Shown here: piece after piece, positions 32,301 through 39,241 of the stretch
Layout: each line of letters begins with the position of its first letter
How positions within the stretch are numbered: the first letter of the stretch is position 1
Assembly (NCBI RefSeq): GCF_902859695.1
Contig: NZ_CADIJL010000023.1
Coordinates: 1-64,000, forward strand
Direction of reading: 5' to 3'
Length of the DNA: 64,000 nucleotides
Origin: Achromobacter ruhlandii
GTDB lineage: Bacteria; Pseudomonadota; Gammaproteobacteria; Burkholderiales; Burkholderiaceae_B
The notes under the pieces: generated by a model
What the model was told of the DNA's origin: nothing
Seen by the model: the letters and a program-made list of their open reading frames with translations, nothing else
The model's database searches: none
Program-made: the position numbers and the translations under genes

Positions 32301-32928
32301 GTTCCTGACGCAGTACCAGGACGCGGCTTACGCCAAGCAGTACACCGACCTGGTGGACAAGGTGGCGCACGCCGAGCGCGAGGCCACCGCCACCCAGCGC
32401 CTGGCGCTGGCAGTGGCGCGCTACTACTTCAAGCTGCTGGCCTACAAGGACGAGTACGAGGTGGCGCGGCTGTACACGGACGGGGAGTTCCTCAAGCGCA
32501 TTGGCGAGCAGTTCGAGGGCGATTGGAAGCTGCGCTTCCATCTGGCGCCGCCGCTGTTCGCGCGGCGCGGCGCGGACGGCCATCTGGTCAAGAAAGCCTA
32601 CGGTCCCGGCATGCTGCGGGTGTTCCGCCTGCTGGCGCGCATGAAGCGCCTGCGCGGCACGCGCTTCGATCCGTTCGGCTACACCCGCGAGCGCCGCGCC
32701 GAGCGCGAGCTGGCGCGCGAGTATCGCGAGACGCTGAGCGCGATCCTGTCCAAGCTCAATCGCGGCAACCTGGATCGCGCGGTCGCCCTGGCCAGCGTGC
32801 CGGAGGAGATCCGCGGCTACGGCCACGTGAAGGAGGCGGCGATGGAGAAGGCCGCCGCGCGGCGCGAGGCGCTGCTCAAGGACTTCAGCGCCAGCGTGGT
32901 GTCGATCGGGGGCGCGCGGGCGGCGTGA
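29317..32928 (+). CDS. Indolepyruvate ferredoxin oxidoreductase, fused IorA-IorB type
   Basis: A 1203-residue fusion enzyme that oxidatively decarboxylates arylpyruvates (from aromatic amino acids) to aryl-acetyl-CoA using TPP and Fe-S centres. The N-terminal pyrimidine-domain motif is GYRGSPLGGVDQNMWK near residue 60. The TPP-binding domain starts near 457 (CSGCPHNTSTRVPEG, then NLGDGTYFHSG). The Fe-S cysteines are near 660 (CEGCGDCSQKSHC and CNKDFSCLKGFC), the gamma domain starts near 747 (GVFIAGVGGTGVVTIGQLLG), and a C-terminal domain of unknown function follows. The ATG at 29317 follows GGAGTAGAC. It stands alone, as is usual for this fused form in betaproteobacteria. Confidence 0.93.
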   Translation: MNAPLTPALRAALESVQLDDKYTLESGRAWMSGIHALVRLPMMQRLRDLRAGLNTAGFVSGYRGSPLGGVDQNMWKAAKYLKAHHVEFQPGINEDLAATAVWGTQQVNLFPGAKYDGVFGMWYGKGPGVDRCGDVFKHANAAGTSPLGGVLVVAGDDHPAKSSTLPHQSDHILKACMIPALFPSSVQEVLDYGLHGWAMSRYAGVWVGMKCITDIVEVSASVDVDPYRVQIVLPGDFQLPPDGLNIRIPDTPLQQEARLLDYKLYAALAYARANNLNRELWQVPARDARFGIMTSGKAYLDTRQALSDLGLSEAVCQRIGLRLFKVGMVWPLESTGMARFADGLDEILVVEEKRQVLEYQLKEELFSWIGSGKKIPRVVGKFDDKDGGEWAVPQGNWLLPAHYEFSPAMVAKAIAARLLRFELPADVRAGIEARLAFIADREQALARPRVVEDRKPWFCSGCPHNTSTRVPEGSRGMAGIGCHYMVTWMGRNTQVYTQMGGEGVPWLGQAPFTEEKHVFANLGDGTYFHSGLLAIRAAVAAKAPITYKILFNDAVAMTGGQPVDGPISVPMISRQVAAEGIDKIVVVTDEPEKYQGMAGMAPGVPVKHRDELDAVMRELREHSGVSVLIYDQTCATEKRRRRKRGAYPDPARRVVINERVCEGCGDCSQKSHCLSVEPLETEFGRKRAINQSSCNKDFSCLKGFCPSFVTVEGGKLRKPRALAPEGAVDDDVPQPALPALAQAYGVFIAGVGGTGVVTIGQLLGMAAHLEGKGCSVLDMAGLAQKGGAVYSHVVLAQTPDHLMNTRVAMGEADLMLAGDLVVATSADAMARLRPGRSRALLNSDTAPTAAFVTNPDWTLPGANLTADLQAACGKDNLHMVDASALAVGLLGDAIYSNPLMMGYAYQKGWLPLSRESLLRAIELNGQQVPNNLAAFAWGRRAAHDLAGVTRLLASGGAPAHPEGIIEIRRPRVAQPVAELKKPAGELARLVETRRAFLTQYQDAAYAKQYTDLVDKVAHAEREATATQRLALAVARYYFKLLAYKDEYEVARLYTDGEFLKRIGEQFEGDWKLRFHLAPPLFARRGADGHLVKKAYGPGMLRVFRLLARMKRLRGTRFDPFGYTRERRAERELAREYRETLSAILSKLNRGNLDRAVALASVPEEIRGYGHVKEAAMEKAAARREALLKDFSASVVSIGGARAA

Positions 32929-32945
32929 TCCGCCTGCGCGGCGAT

Positions 32946-32977
32946 GGCCGGCGACGGGCATATGCCTGCCGCCGGCC
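32946..32977. repeat. 32-base near-palindrome between convergent genes
   Basis: The arms 32946-32961 and 32962-32977 match as inverted repeats at 14 of 16 positions, centred on CATATG. It sits 18 bases after the oxidoreductase stop and 44 bases before the convergent M24-family stop. A role as bidirectional transcription end is likely, though there is no T run. Confidence 0.5.
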
Positions 32978-33021
32978 CATGCGCCCTCGCGGCAGCCGCG
33001 CGCGACTGCGGCTGGCCAGCC

Positions 33022-33711
33022 CTACGCCGGATAGTGCGCGTCGTCCAGCAGCATGTCCTCGAAGAACGCGCCGTAGCGGCCCTGCGGGTCGCGCAAGTGG
33101 ATCTCCAGGATCCAGCGCATCTCCGATGGGCTGATCGCCAGCTCGGCGAGCGAGCCGGTATGAATTGCCGCGTGCGGGAAGTCGGATACGCGGTGGCCGG
33201 GCAGGTCGAAGTTCAGCTCCCAACCCATGGCGCGCGCCTGGCGGTCGGCGTACGCGTAGAGCGCCTGTCCGCTCAGCCGCTCGCGCAGCCAGACGCCGCG
33301 CACGTCATGGAACAGCGCCTCGGCGTCGCGGGCGCAACGCGCCTGGCCGGGGTCGTCGCCCACCACGTAGCTCTTGCCGCCATCGCCTTCCCAGGCGTCC
33401 AGGCGCGGCGCGATGTCGAGAAAGAAGATGTCGTGTTCGCCCAGCACCGCGCCGGGCGTGGACGCCTGCCGCATGGCTTTCAGGGTGTTGGCGCCGAAGC
33501 GCACCCGCGTGGGATGCCAGCTCAGCGCCATGCCGGCATCGATCAGCGTCTGCTTGGCCAGGGCGACCGCGTCTTCCTCGATCATGCCGGGGCGGATGCG
33601 CGCGGCGATGTCCTCGATGGCCTGGCGTGTCTTGTTGCGGGCCAGCAGCATGCCGTCCAGGGAAAAGGCGGGACCGACGCGTTCGCTGGGGTCGGAAGAG
33701 GGCGTTTGCAT
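33022..33711 (-). CDS. M24 (pita-bread fold) metallopeptidase family protein
   Basis: A 229-residue protein with all five M24 metal ligands at family spacing: D99 and D110 (FFLDIAPRLDAWEGD), H173 (GHRVSDF), E203 (ILEIHL) and E218 (FFEDM). Members include methionine aminopeptidase, prolidase and creatinase. This short form, lacking the N-terminal creatinase domain, is of unknown substrate. The ATG at 33711 gives MQTPSSDPSE; the open frame extends upstream to 33867 without family-like sequence, so I reject the longer start. It is divergent from the GlxA-type regulator gene across 291 bases. Confidence 0.78.
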   Translation of the reverse strand: MQTPSSDPSERVGPAFSLDGMLLARNKTRQAIEDIAARIRPGMIEEDAVALAKQTLIDAGMALSWHPTRVRFGANTLKAMRQASTPGAVLGEHDIFFLDIAPRLDAWEGDGGKSYVVGDDPGQARCARDAEALFHDVRGVWLRERLSGQALYAYADRQARAMGWELNFDLPGHRVSDFPHAAIHTGSLAELAISPSEMRWILEIHLRDPQGRYGAFFEDMLLDDAHYPA

Positions 33712-34002
33712 GAGGGGGTTCCTTGCTTGGCAAGCCCGGAGGGCGATGCAAGCAGTCTGGGCGCGCGCCGGGTCATCGACCAGCGCCGCGCGGCACGGAT
33801 TCCGGCCAGTCTGGCGCGTCCGGAGGCCATGGCCGTGGACGGCGGCGGGTTGCGGCCGCCGTGGCACGGTTTGCGGCCAGGCTTGACGGCAGGGATCCCT
33901 TGCGCCGCAGACCTTGGGCTAAGGTAGCGTCTGGCGGCATCGTTGCCGCCTTGGTGTCCGCGCCGTGTCGCGCGGGGCCCGAGCCTCCCGCCCTCCGATC
34001 CC
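33712..34002. other. Divergent gap before the GlxA-type regulator
   Basis: These 291 bases separate the M24 gene (leftward) from the GlxA-type regulator (rightward). The sequence is GC-rich with no clear sigma-70 boxes and no convincing operator dyad beyond a small CTTGC/GCAAG inverted pair near 33722-33733. I see no gene in it. Confidence 0.35.
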
Positions 34003-34959
34003 ATGAAATCCGTCGCCATTCTCGTGTTTCCCGGCGTGCAGTCGCTGGACGTCAGCGGTCCGCTGGACGTCTTTGCCGAGGCCAACCGCTTTTTGCTGCC
34101 TGCCCGGCAGTACCGAATGGAGTTGATCGGCCTGACGCGCGGCGTGGTCCCCTGTTCCAACGGCATGCTGCTGGCGCCGCAACGCTATTACGCCGATGTC
34201 GCCGACGCGCCCGACCTGCTGTTGGCCGCCGGCGGGCCCGGCCTGCCGGCGGCGCAGGAGTCGGACGAGGCACGGGCCTGGCTGCGCGCGGCCTGCGCGC
34301 GGGCCGAACGCTACGGCTCGATCTGCAACGGTGTCTTCCTGCTGGCGCGCGCCGGCCTGCCGGCGGGCGCCACCGTCACCACCCACTGGAACGACGCGCC
34401 GGCGCTGGCGGCGCGCTATCCGGACCTGCGCGTCGAGACCGATCGGCTGTACGCGCGGGATGGCCGGCTGCATACGTCTGCGGGGGTGACCGCCGGCATC
34501 GACCTGGCCCTGTACCTGGTGGCGCAGGACCATGGGCCGAAGGTGGCGCTGAACGTGGCCAAACGGCTGGTGGTGTTCATGCATCGCGCTGGTGGACAAT
34601 CGCAGTTCAGTCCGTTCCTCACGCCCTTCGTCGAGGAGACCTCGGCGGTGGCGCAGGTACAGCAGTACGTGCTGGGGCATCTGGCCGAGGATCTTGGCGT
34701 GGACGCGCTGGCGGCGGTGGCCAACATGAGCCGCCGCAACTTCTCGCGGGTGTTCCTGCGCGATGCGGGCGTCACCCCGGCGGATTTCGTGGAAAGCGCC
34801 CGGGTGGATGCGGCCCGCGCGCGGCTGGAGCGCGCCTCGGCGCCGCTCAAGACCGTGGCCTTCGATTGCGGCTTCCGGGATGCGCGGCACCTGCGCGAGG
34901 TATTCCAGCGGCGGCTGGGCGTGTCGCCCAGCCAGTATCGCGCCAGTTTCGGCTGCTGA
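34003..34959 (+). CDS. GlxA-type transcriptional regulator (DJ-1/PfpI domain plus AraC HTH)
   Basis: A 318-residue regulator. The first ~190 residues form a DJ-1/PfpI-like glutaminase fold (VAILVFPGVQSLDVSGPLDVF, then AAGGPGLPAA, ICNGVFLLARAG and VTTHWNDAPALAARYPD). The last ~95 form an AraC double HTH (LAAVANMSRRNFSRVFLRDAGVTPADFVE and AFDCGFRDARHLREVFQRRLGVSPSQYR). The nucleophile-elbow cysteine of DJ-1 is retained in SICNG. Such regulators often control nitrogen-compound or amino-acid catabolism. The likely target here is itself or the divergent M24 gene. The ATG at 34003 is chosen by family length. Confidence 0.9.
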   Translation: MKSVAILVFPGVQSLDVSGPLDVFAEANRFLLPARQYRMELIGLTRGVVPCSNGMLLAPQRYYADVADAPDLLLAAGGPGLPAAQESDEARAWLRAACARAERYGSICNGVFLLARAGLPAGATVTTHWNDAPALAARYPDLRVETDRLYARDGRLHTSAGVTAGIDLALYLVAQDHGPKVALNVAKRLVVFMHRAGGQSQFSPFLTPFVEETSAVAQVQQYVLGHLAEDLGVDALAAVANMSRRNFSRVFLRDAGVTPADFVESARVDAARARLERASAPLKTVAFDCGFRDARHLREVFQRRLGVSPSQYRASFGC

Positions 34960-34973
34960 CGCGCCGGGCGGAT

Positions 34974-35750
34974 TCAACCGCCCGCGGTTTCCGGCTTGCG
35001 GCGGCGGGTGACGCCGGTGTCGAAGCGTTCCACGCCGGGGCGCGTGGCGGGGCGGTCGAAACGCTCGACGCCGGGGCGATCGAAACGCTCCACGCCCGGC
35101 CGGGCGGCGGGGCGGTCGAAGCGTTCCACGCCGGGCCGTGTGAAACGTTCGACGCGCGGCGGGCTCTGGGTCTTGGCCTGCACGCTTTCGGCGGCGGCCT
35201 GTTCGCGCTTGGCGATGATTTCTTCGGCGCGCTGGTGGTGCGGCGCCATCTTGCGCACCATCACGCGGCCGTCGCGCGGGAAATAGTTGATGCGGCGGGC
35301 GTGTACGTCGCCCAGGTCCTGGGCCTTGACCGGGATGCCTTCGGTGCGCAGGTAGTTCAGCACGAACTGGCCGTTGCGTTCGCCGATGTTCATCTGCTGC
35401 ATGGCCGACAGCACCGCGCCGCCGCCGAACACCTTGGCCTCGAGGCGGTCGCGCACCGCGCCGGCCTTGAGCAGTTCGTTGATCAACACTTCCATGGCGA
35501 AGGCGCCATAGCGCATGGTGGCCGAGGCGGGCGACTGCATGTCGCCCTCGGGCAGCATGAAATGGTTCATGCCGCCGACCCCGTTGACCGGGTCGTGGAT
35601 GCAGGCGGCCACGCACGAACCGAGCACGGTCGAGATCATGATGTCTTCGTCGGTGACGTAGTACTCGTTGGGGAGTACTTTCACCGCCTGGGACTGGAAC
35701 GCGCTATCGAAATAGTGGCGCGTCGCGCGGGCTTCAAGACGGGCGACCAT
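34974..35750 (-). CDS. cheD: Chemoreceptor glutamine deamidase CheD with repetitive C-terminal tail
   Basis: A 258-residue protein. The first ~170 residues match CheD, which deamidates glutamines in methyl-accepting chemotaxis proteins, with catalytic T41, C46 (VLGSCVAAC) and H63 ([11 protein letters not shown]). Usual CheD length is about 160-210. Residues 199-258 form an unusual tail with five VERF repeats (units of the form VERFDRPG and [12 protein letters not shown]) and a basic end. No other chemotaxis gene is in the window, whereas cheD normally sits beside cheB or cheR. The upstream region 35811-35935 is AT-rich and likely holds the promoter. Confidence 0.92.
   Translation of the reverse strand: MVARLEARATRHYFDSAFQSQAVKVLPNEYYVTDEDIMISTVLGSCVAACIHDPVNGVGGMNHFMLPEGDMQSPASATMRYGAFAMEVLINELLKAGAVRDRLEAKVFGGGAVLSAMQQMNIGERNGQFVLNYLRTEGIPVKAQDLGDVHARRINYFPRDGRVMVRKMAPHHQRAEEIIAKREQAAAESVQAKTQSPPRVERFTRPGVERFDRPAARPGVERFDRPGVERFDRPATRPGVERFDTGVTRRRKPETAGG
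34977..35156 (-). repeat. Tandem VERF-repeat coding region in the cheD 3' end
   Basis: The last 60 codons of cheD encode five VERF units, alternately spaced 8 and 12 residues apart, rich in Arg, Asp and Pro. At the DNA level the copies differ at third positions (GTTCGAC, GTTCCAC, GCTCGAC and GCTCCAC variants on the plus strand). The repeat is therefore older than a fresh slippage event or maintained at protein level. Confidence 0.8.
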
Positions 35751-36164
35751 GGGGCGGAATCAAGGGCAAGGACAACGGTTGGAACACGAAGGCGGCGCTC
35801 GGTAGGACGGGAAACGTTTCAAAATATGTAAAAACATGTCGCTTTATTCTTACACATTTGTCCTGAAATGGGGTGAAAACCTGTGTAACCGCAACTTTGT
35901 TATGTCCCTGAAAAATATGGTGGTTTGCACGCGGCGCGAGCCTTTCCGCGCCTGTCCTGACGCGTCCCAGGGGCCCCGAAGCGGAGCGCCTCATGCGGGT
36001 GCCACGATCCCGGCGCCGGGCCGGATGGGGCCACGACGGGGCAGGTGCAGCCATCGTACCCAGGGCGGGACGCGGCCGTTCCCCGGATCACGGGGACGAA
36101 CGGGGGCTATACGTGGCTTTAGGCGGATCGGTCTTCAGGGAAATCGGACGAAGACCGATGCCTT
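35751..36164. other. Gap between ftsX and cheD with an AT-rich island
   Basis: This is a 414-base gap, with both flanking genes leftward. Bases 35811-35935 are strikingly AT-rich for this chromosome and contain several dyads: GAAACGTTTC (35811-35820), ATGTAAAAACAT (about 35826-35837), and the pair TTACACA (35850-35856) and TGTGTAA (35882-35888). This is the probable cheD promoter and control region. I found no sigma-28 or sigma-54 consensus. The remaining 230 bases up to ftsX are GC-rich with no gene. Confidence 0.5.
36127..36159 (-). terminator. Perfect 10-bp inverted repeat downstream of ftsX
   Basis: ATCGGTCTTC (36127-36136) and GAAGACCGAT (36150-36159) pair perfectly across a 13-base loop. 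It starts 6 bases beyond the ftsX stop on the minus strand. No T run follows, so termination would be weak or Rho-assisted. Confidence 0.45.
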
Positions 36165-37073
36165 TCAGAAGCGCGTGCTGCGCGTAACGGACCAGCGCGC
36201 CGACAGCGCGCCCAGGGCGGCCGAGGCGACGATGGCAGCCAGCAGCACGGGGGCGCCGGGCAAATGCAAGGCGAATTCAGCCCCATAACTGCGGGCCAGG
36301 CCGAGCAGGGCGTTGTTCAGCGGCGACAGTGCCACCGCCGCCACGCCGATGGCCAGCAGCGAGGCCAGGGCGCCGGACAGCGCGCCCAGGTACAGGAAGG
36401 GCCGCCGCACGAACGACTCGGTGGCGCCCACCAGCCGCGCCACGGCGATCTCTTCGCGCTGTGACAACGCCTGCATGCGCACCGTGTTGAACACCGTGGC
36501 CAGCACCACCACCGCCACGCAGGCGGCCAGGAAGCCCAGGCCGATGCGGGCGAAGCGCAGGATGGCCTCGAGGCGCTGGACCCAGGCGCTGTCCAGCTGC
36601 ACCAGATCCACCTGGTCCCATTGCTTCCAGGCGCGCGCCAGCTTGTCGGCGCGGCCGGCCAGATCTTCGCCGTCGGCCAGCGTCACCACCACCGCGTCGG
36701 GCAGGGGATTGCCGGGCAGCACGGCCAGCGCCTGCTGCCAGGCGGGATTGGCGCGCAGGTCGGCCAGGGCGTCGTCGCGGCCGACCACGCGCACCGCGCG
36801 CACGTCGCTGGCGTACTCGCCCTGGATGCGCTTGGCGATGTCGGCGGCGGCGCCGGCCGGCGCGTCGACCCGCAGGAAGACGGTGACCTCGGGGGTGACG
36901 GACATCTGCCGCGCCACCGGCTGCACCGACACCAGGATGGCGCTGCCCAGCAGCGGCAGGGCCAGCGCCAGCGCCATCACCAGCAGGTTGGCGAGCGAGG
37001 AGAACGGCTGCTTGAGCAGCCGGCGCAGGGTGACCATGAGGGCATAGCGATGCTGCCGCAGCCAGGCGTTCAT
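36165..37073 (-). CDS. ftsX: Cell-division ABC transporter permease subunit FtsX
   Basis: A 302-residue inner-membrane protein that, with FtsE, controls periplasmic cell-wall hydrolases at the divisome. It has one N-terminal transmembrane helix (LANLLVMALALALPLLGSAIL), a periplasmic domain of ~110 residues with EVTVFLRVDAPAGA, and three C-terminal helices including LGFLAACVAVVVLATVFNTVR. The conserved QREEIAVARLVGATESFVRRPFLYLG is present. The ATG at 37073 overlaps the ftsE stop by four bases. FtsX is not a true pump, and its ATPase partner lies directly upstream. Confidence 0.95.
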   Translation of the reverse strand: MNAWLRQHRYALMVTLRRLLKQPFSSLANLLVMALALALPLLGSAILVSVQPVARQMSVTPEVTVFLRVDAPAGAAADIAKRIQGEYASDVRAVRVVGRDDALADLRANPAWQQALAVLPGNPLPDAVVVTLADGEDLAGRADKLARAWKQWDQVDLVQLDSAWVQRLEAILRFARIGLGFLAACVAVVVLATVFNTVRMQALSQREEIAVARLVGATESFVRRPFLYLGALSGALASLLAIGVAAVALSPLNNALLGLARSYGAEFALHLPGAPVLLAAIVASAALGALSARWSVTRSTRF

Positions 37074-37783
37074 GCCGGTTCTCCGGCGATGCCGTGGCCG
37101 GCATCGGCCGGCGGCGTGGCCGGGCCGTGCGAATCGGCGAACTTGCCCGGGTCGATGCGCAGGGTGCGGGTGGCGTAGCGCGCCATGAGTTCCTGGTCGT
37201 GCGAGGCGATCAGCGTGGTGACGCCGACGCGGTTGAAGTCGCGGAACACATTCATGATGCGTTGGGCGTTGTCGTGGTCGAGGTTGGCGGTGGGTTCGTC
37301 GGCGATCAGGATGGCGGGCCGGTTGACGATGGCGCGCGCGATCGCCAGGCGCTGCTGCTCGCCGCCCGACAGTTCGATGGGGTTGAGGTCTTCCTTGCCC
37401 GACAGGCCGACCTTGTCCAGCGCGGCGCGGGCGCGCGCGGCGGCCGAGTCGCGCGGGTGGCCGGTGACCGCCAGCGGCAGCATCACGTTTTCAAAGGCGC
37501 TGCGATCGAACAGCAGGTGGGTGTCCTGCAGGATCACGCCGACAGCGCGGCGCAGGTAAGGCCGGGCGCGGGCGGGCAGCTTGTCGAGCCGCTGGCCGTT
37601 GACCTGGATCGAGCCGCGGCTGGCGGGCTCGAGCCCGCCGATCAGCTTGAGCAGGGTGGACTTGCCGGCGCCGGACGGGCCGGACACGAAAACGAACTCT
37701 CCCGCGCTGACGCGGAAGTTGATGTCGGCCAGGATATTGCGGCCGCGGCCATACGATTTGAAGACGTGCTGGAATTCGATCAT
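37070..37783 (-). CDS. ftsE: Cell-division ATP-binding protein FtsE
   Basis: A 237-residue ATPase. The start IEFQHVFKSYGRGRNILADINF is typical, Walker A is GPSGAGKST, the Q-loop segment is VILQDTHLLFDRSAFENV, the signature is LSGGEQQR and Walker B is ILIADEPTANLD. The C-terminus is extended by about 20 residues (DPGKFADSHGPATPPADAG) compared with E. coli FtsE. The ATG at 37783 is chosen over an in-frame upstream extension to 37954 that lacks family similarity. It forms the coupled ftsEX pair. Confidence 0.95.
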   Translation of the reverse strand: MIEFQHVFKSYGRGRNILADINFRVSAGEFVFVSGPSGAGKSTLLKLIGGLEPASRGSIQVNGQRLDKLPARARPYLRRAVGVILQDTHLLFDRSAFENVMLPLAVTGHPRDSAAARARAALDKVGLSGKEDLNPIELSGGEQQRLAIARAIVNRPAILIADEPTANLDHDNAQRIMNVFRDFNRVGVTTLIASHDQELMARYATRTLRIDPGKFADSHGPATPPADAGHGIAGEPA

Positions 37784-38099
37784 GGCGGCTGTCGGATGAA
37801 GCCGCAATAGTAACTCGGGGACAGTAAGCTGGCCTAAAACGGCGTGGCGCGCACGCGGGAAAAAGTGTCCCGATGTGACGGCATCGGGCCGGAAAAGGTG
37901 ACCAGTTGGACACGTTCTTCGCGGACTTAAGATCGTCCCCGTTTTTGGTGCCAAACCCCGTTTGATTTCATCCAGTGTCCCTATATTTCAAGGGAATTCC
38001 CGGATGCGGAGGCCGCTTTGCGGACGCTACCATCCGCCCCATGCGTAAAGCCCAACCCGGCCTTGCGTTCGGCTTCGCAACACCCCTACGGAGATCAAG
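37784..38099. other. Divergent ftsE-aapJ intergenic region
   Basis: These 316 bases hold the promoter candidate at 37906-37933 for aapJ and a second -10-like TATATT at 37982-37987. There is also a small dyad, CCGATG (37870-37875) with CATCGG (37882-37887). The leader before aapJ is long (about 160 bases from the first promoter) and has no recognisable riboswitch. I see no gene. Confidence 0.5.
37906..37933 (+). promoter_or_regulatory. Candidate sigma-70 promoter for the aapJQMP operon
   Basis: TTGGAC at 37906-37911 (5 of 6 to TTGACA) is separated by 16 bases from TAAGAT at 37928-37933 (4 of 6 to TATAAT). Transcription would start near 37940. Confidence 0.45.
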
Positions 38100-39116
38100 A
38101 TGAAAGTACTGAAACTCGCTGCCATTGGCACCGCCCTGTTCGCTGCGTCCGCGGCTGCCAATGCGGGTGCGACCTTCGATAACGTCAAGAAAAAAGGGTT
38201 TGTCCAATGCGGCGTTTCGACCGGCATTCCGGGATTCTCGATCGCGGACAGCAAGGGTGAATACAAGGGCCTGGACGTTGATCTGTGCCGCGCCGTCGCC
38301 GCCACCATGTTCGGCGACGCCAGCAAGTTCAAGGTCACGCCGCTGAACACGCAGCAGCGTTTCACCGCCCTGCAATCGGGCGAAGTGGACGTGCTGACCC
38401 GCAACACCACCGTCACGCTGACGCGCGACACCACCCTGGGCCTGATCGGCGTGGGCGTGAACTACTACGACAGCCAGGGCGTCATGGTCTCGAAGGACCT
38501 GAACGTCAAGAGCGCCAAGGAACTGAACGGCGCCACCATCTGCGTGCAGCCGGGCACCACCACCGAGCTGAATCTGGCCGACTGGTTCCGTGGCCAGAAG
38601 ATCGAATTCAAGCCCGTCGTGATCGACAAGTACGACGAAATCATCCGCGCCTTCTCGGCCGGCCGTTGCGATGCCTTCACGACCGACAAGTCGCAGCTGG
38701 CCTCGACCCGCACCACGCTGGAGAATCCGGACAAGTACATCATCCTGCCGGAAGACTTCTCCAAGGAGCCGCTGGGCCCCATGGTGCGCCAGGGCGACGA
38801 GCAATGGTTCAACGTGATCCGCTGGTCGCTGAACGCGATGCTGGAAGCCGAGGAATACGGCATCACGTCCAAGAACGTCGATGAAATGACCAAGAGCACC
38901 AATCCCAACATCCAGCGCATCCTGGGCGTGACCCCGGGCATGGGCAAGAACCTGGGCGTGGACGACAAGTGGGCGTATAACATCATCAAGCAGGTCGGCA
39001 ACTACGGCGAAAGCTTCGAAGCCACGCTCGGCAAGAGCAGCGCGATGAAGCTGGAGCGCGGCCTGAACGCCAGCTACAAGCAAGGCGGCTTGATGTACGG
39101 CTGGCCGGTGCGCTAA
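38100..39116 (+). CDS. aapJ: General L-amino acid ABC transporter periplasmic binding protein (AapJ/BztA type)
   Basis: A 338-residue secreted binding protein with signal peptide LKLAAIGTALFAASAAANAG. The mature segment TFDNVKKKGFVQCGVSTGIPGFSIADSKGEYKGLDVDLCRA is characteristic of AapJ/BztA. It has the two conserved cysteines and the tail GLNASYKQGGLMYGWPVR. Family members bind a broad range of L-amino acids, especially glutamate, glutamine and aspartate. It is first of four genes in AapJQMP order. Codon use is less extreme here (more AAG/GAA) than in neighbours, as is common for highly expressed binding proteins. Confidence 0.94.
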   Translation: MKVLKLAAIGTALFAASAAANAGATFDNVKKKGFVQCGVSTGIPGFSIADSKGEYKGLDVDLCRAVAATMFGDASKFKVTPLNTQQRFTALQSGEVDVLTRNTTVTLTRDTTLGLIGVGVNYYDSQGVMVSKDLNVKSAKELNGATICVQPGTTTELNLADWFRGQKIEFKPVVIDKYDEIIRAFSAGRCDAFTTDKSQLASTRTTLENPDKYIILPEDFSKEPLGPMVRQGDEQWFNVIRWSLNAMLEAEEYGITSKNVDEMTKSTNPNIQRILGVTPGMGKNLGVDDKWAYNIIKQVGNYGESFEATLGKSSAMKLERGLNASYKQGGLMYGWPVR

Positions 39117-39129
39117 CACACGGCTGCCC

Positions 39130-39176
39130 GGCATGGCGTCCGCGTGGCGCCATGCCTAGCCCGCCTTCGAGCGGGC
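39130..39176 (+). promoter_or_regulatory. Two hairpins between the binding-protein and permease genes
   Basis: GGCATGGCG (39130-39138) pairs with CGCCATGCC (39148-39156), and GCCCGC (39159-39164) pairs with GCGGGC (39171-39176). Tandem stem-loops directly behind a binding-protein gene usually protect that message or attenuate read-through, giving more binding protein than permease. Confidence 0.55.
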
Positions 39177-39241
39177 GGCAGGAGTGGGCGGCGCGGTCTT
39201 TCGGGCCAGCCGCCCGGTGTCCGACTTCTGTAGATTCATTC

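Noticed and set aside
29155-32961. Minus-strand open frame opposite the indolepyruvate oxidoreductase gene
   Set aside because: His/Arg/Gln-rich antisense shadow with no recognisable motif.
34977-35156. CRISPR-like repeats
   Set aside because: The periodicity is in coding sequence of cheD (VERF units of 8 and 12 codons), spacers are too short and there are no cas genes.
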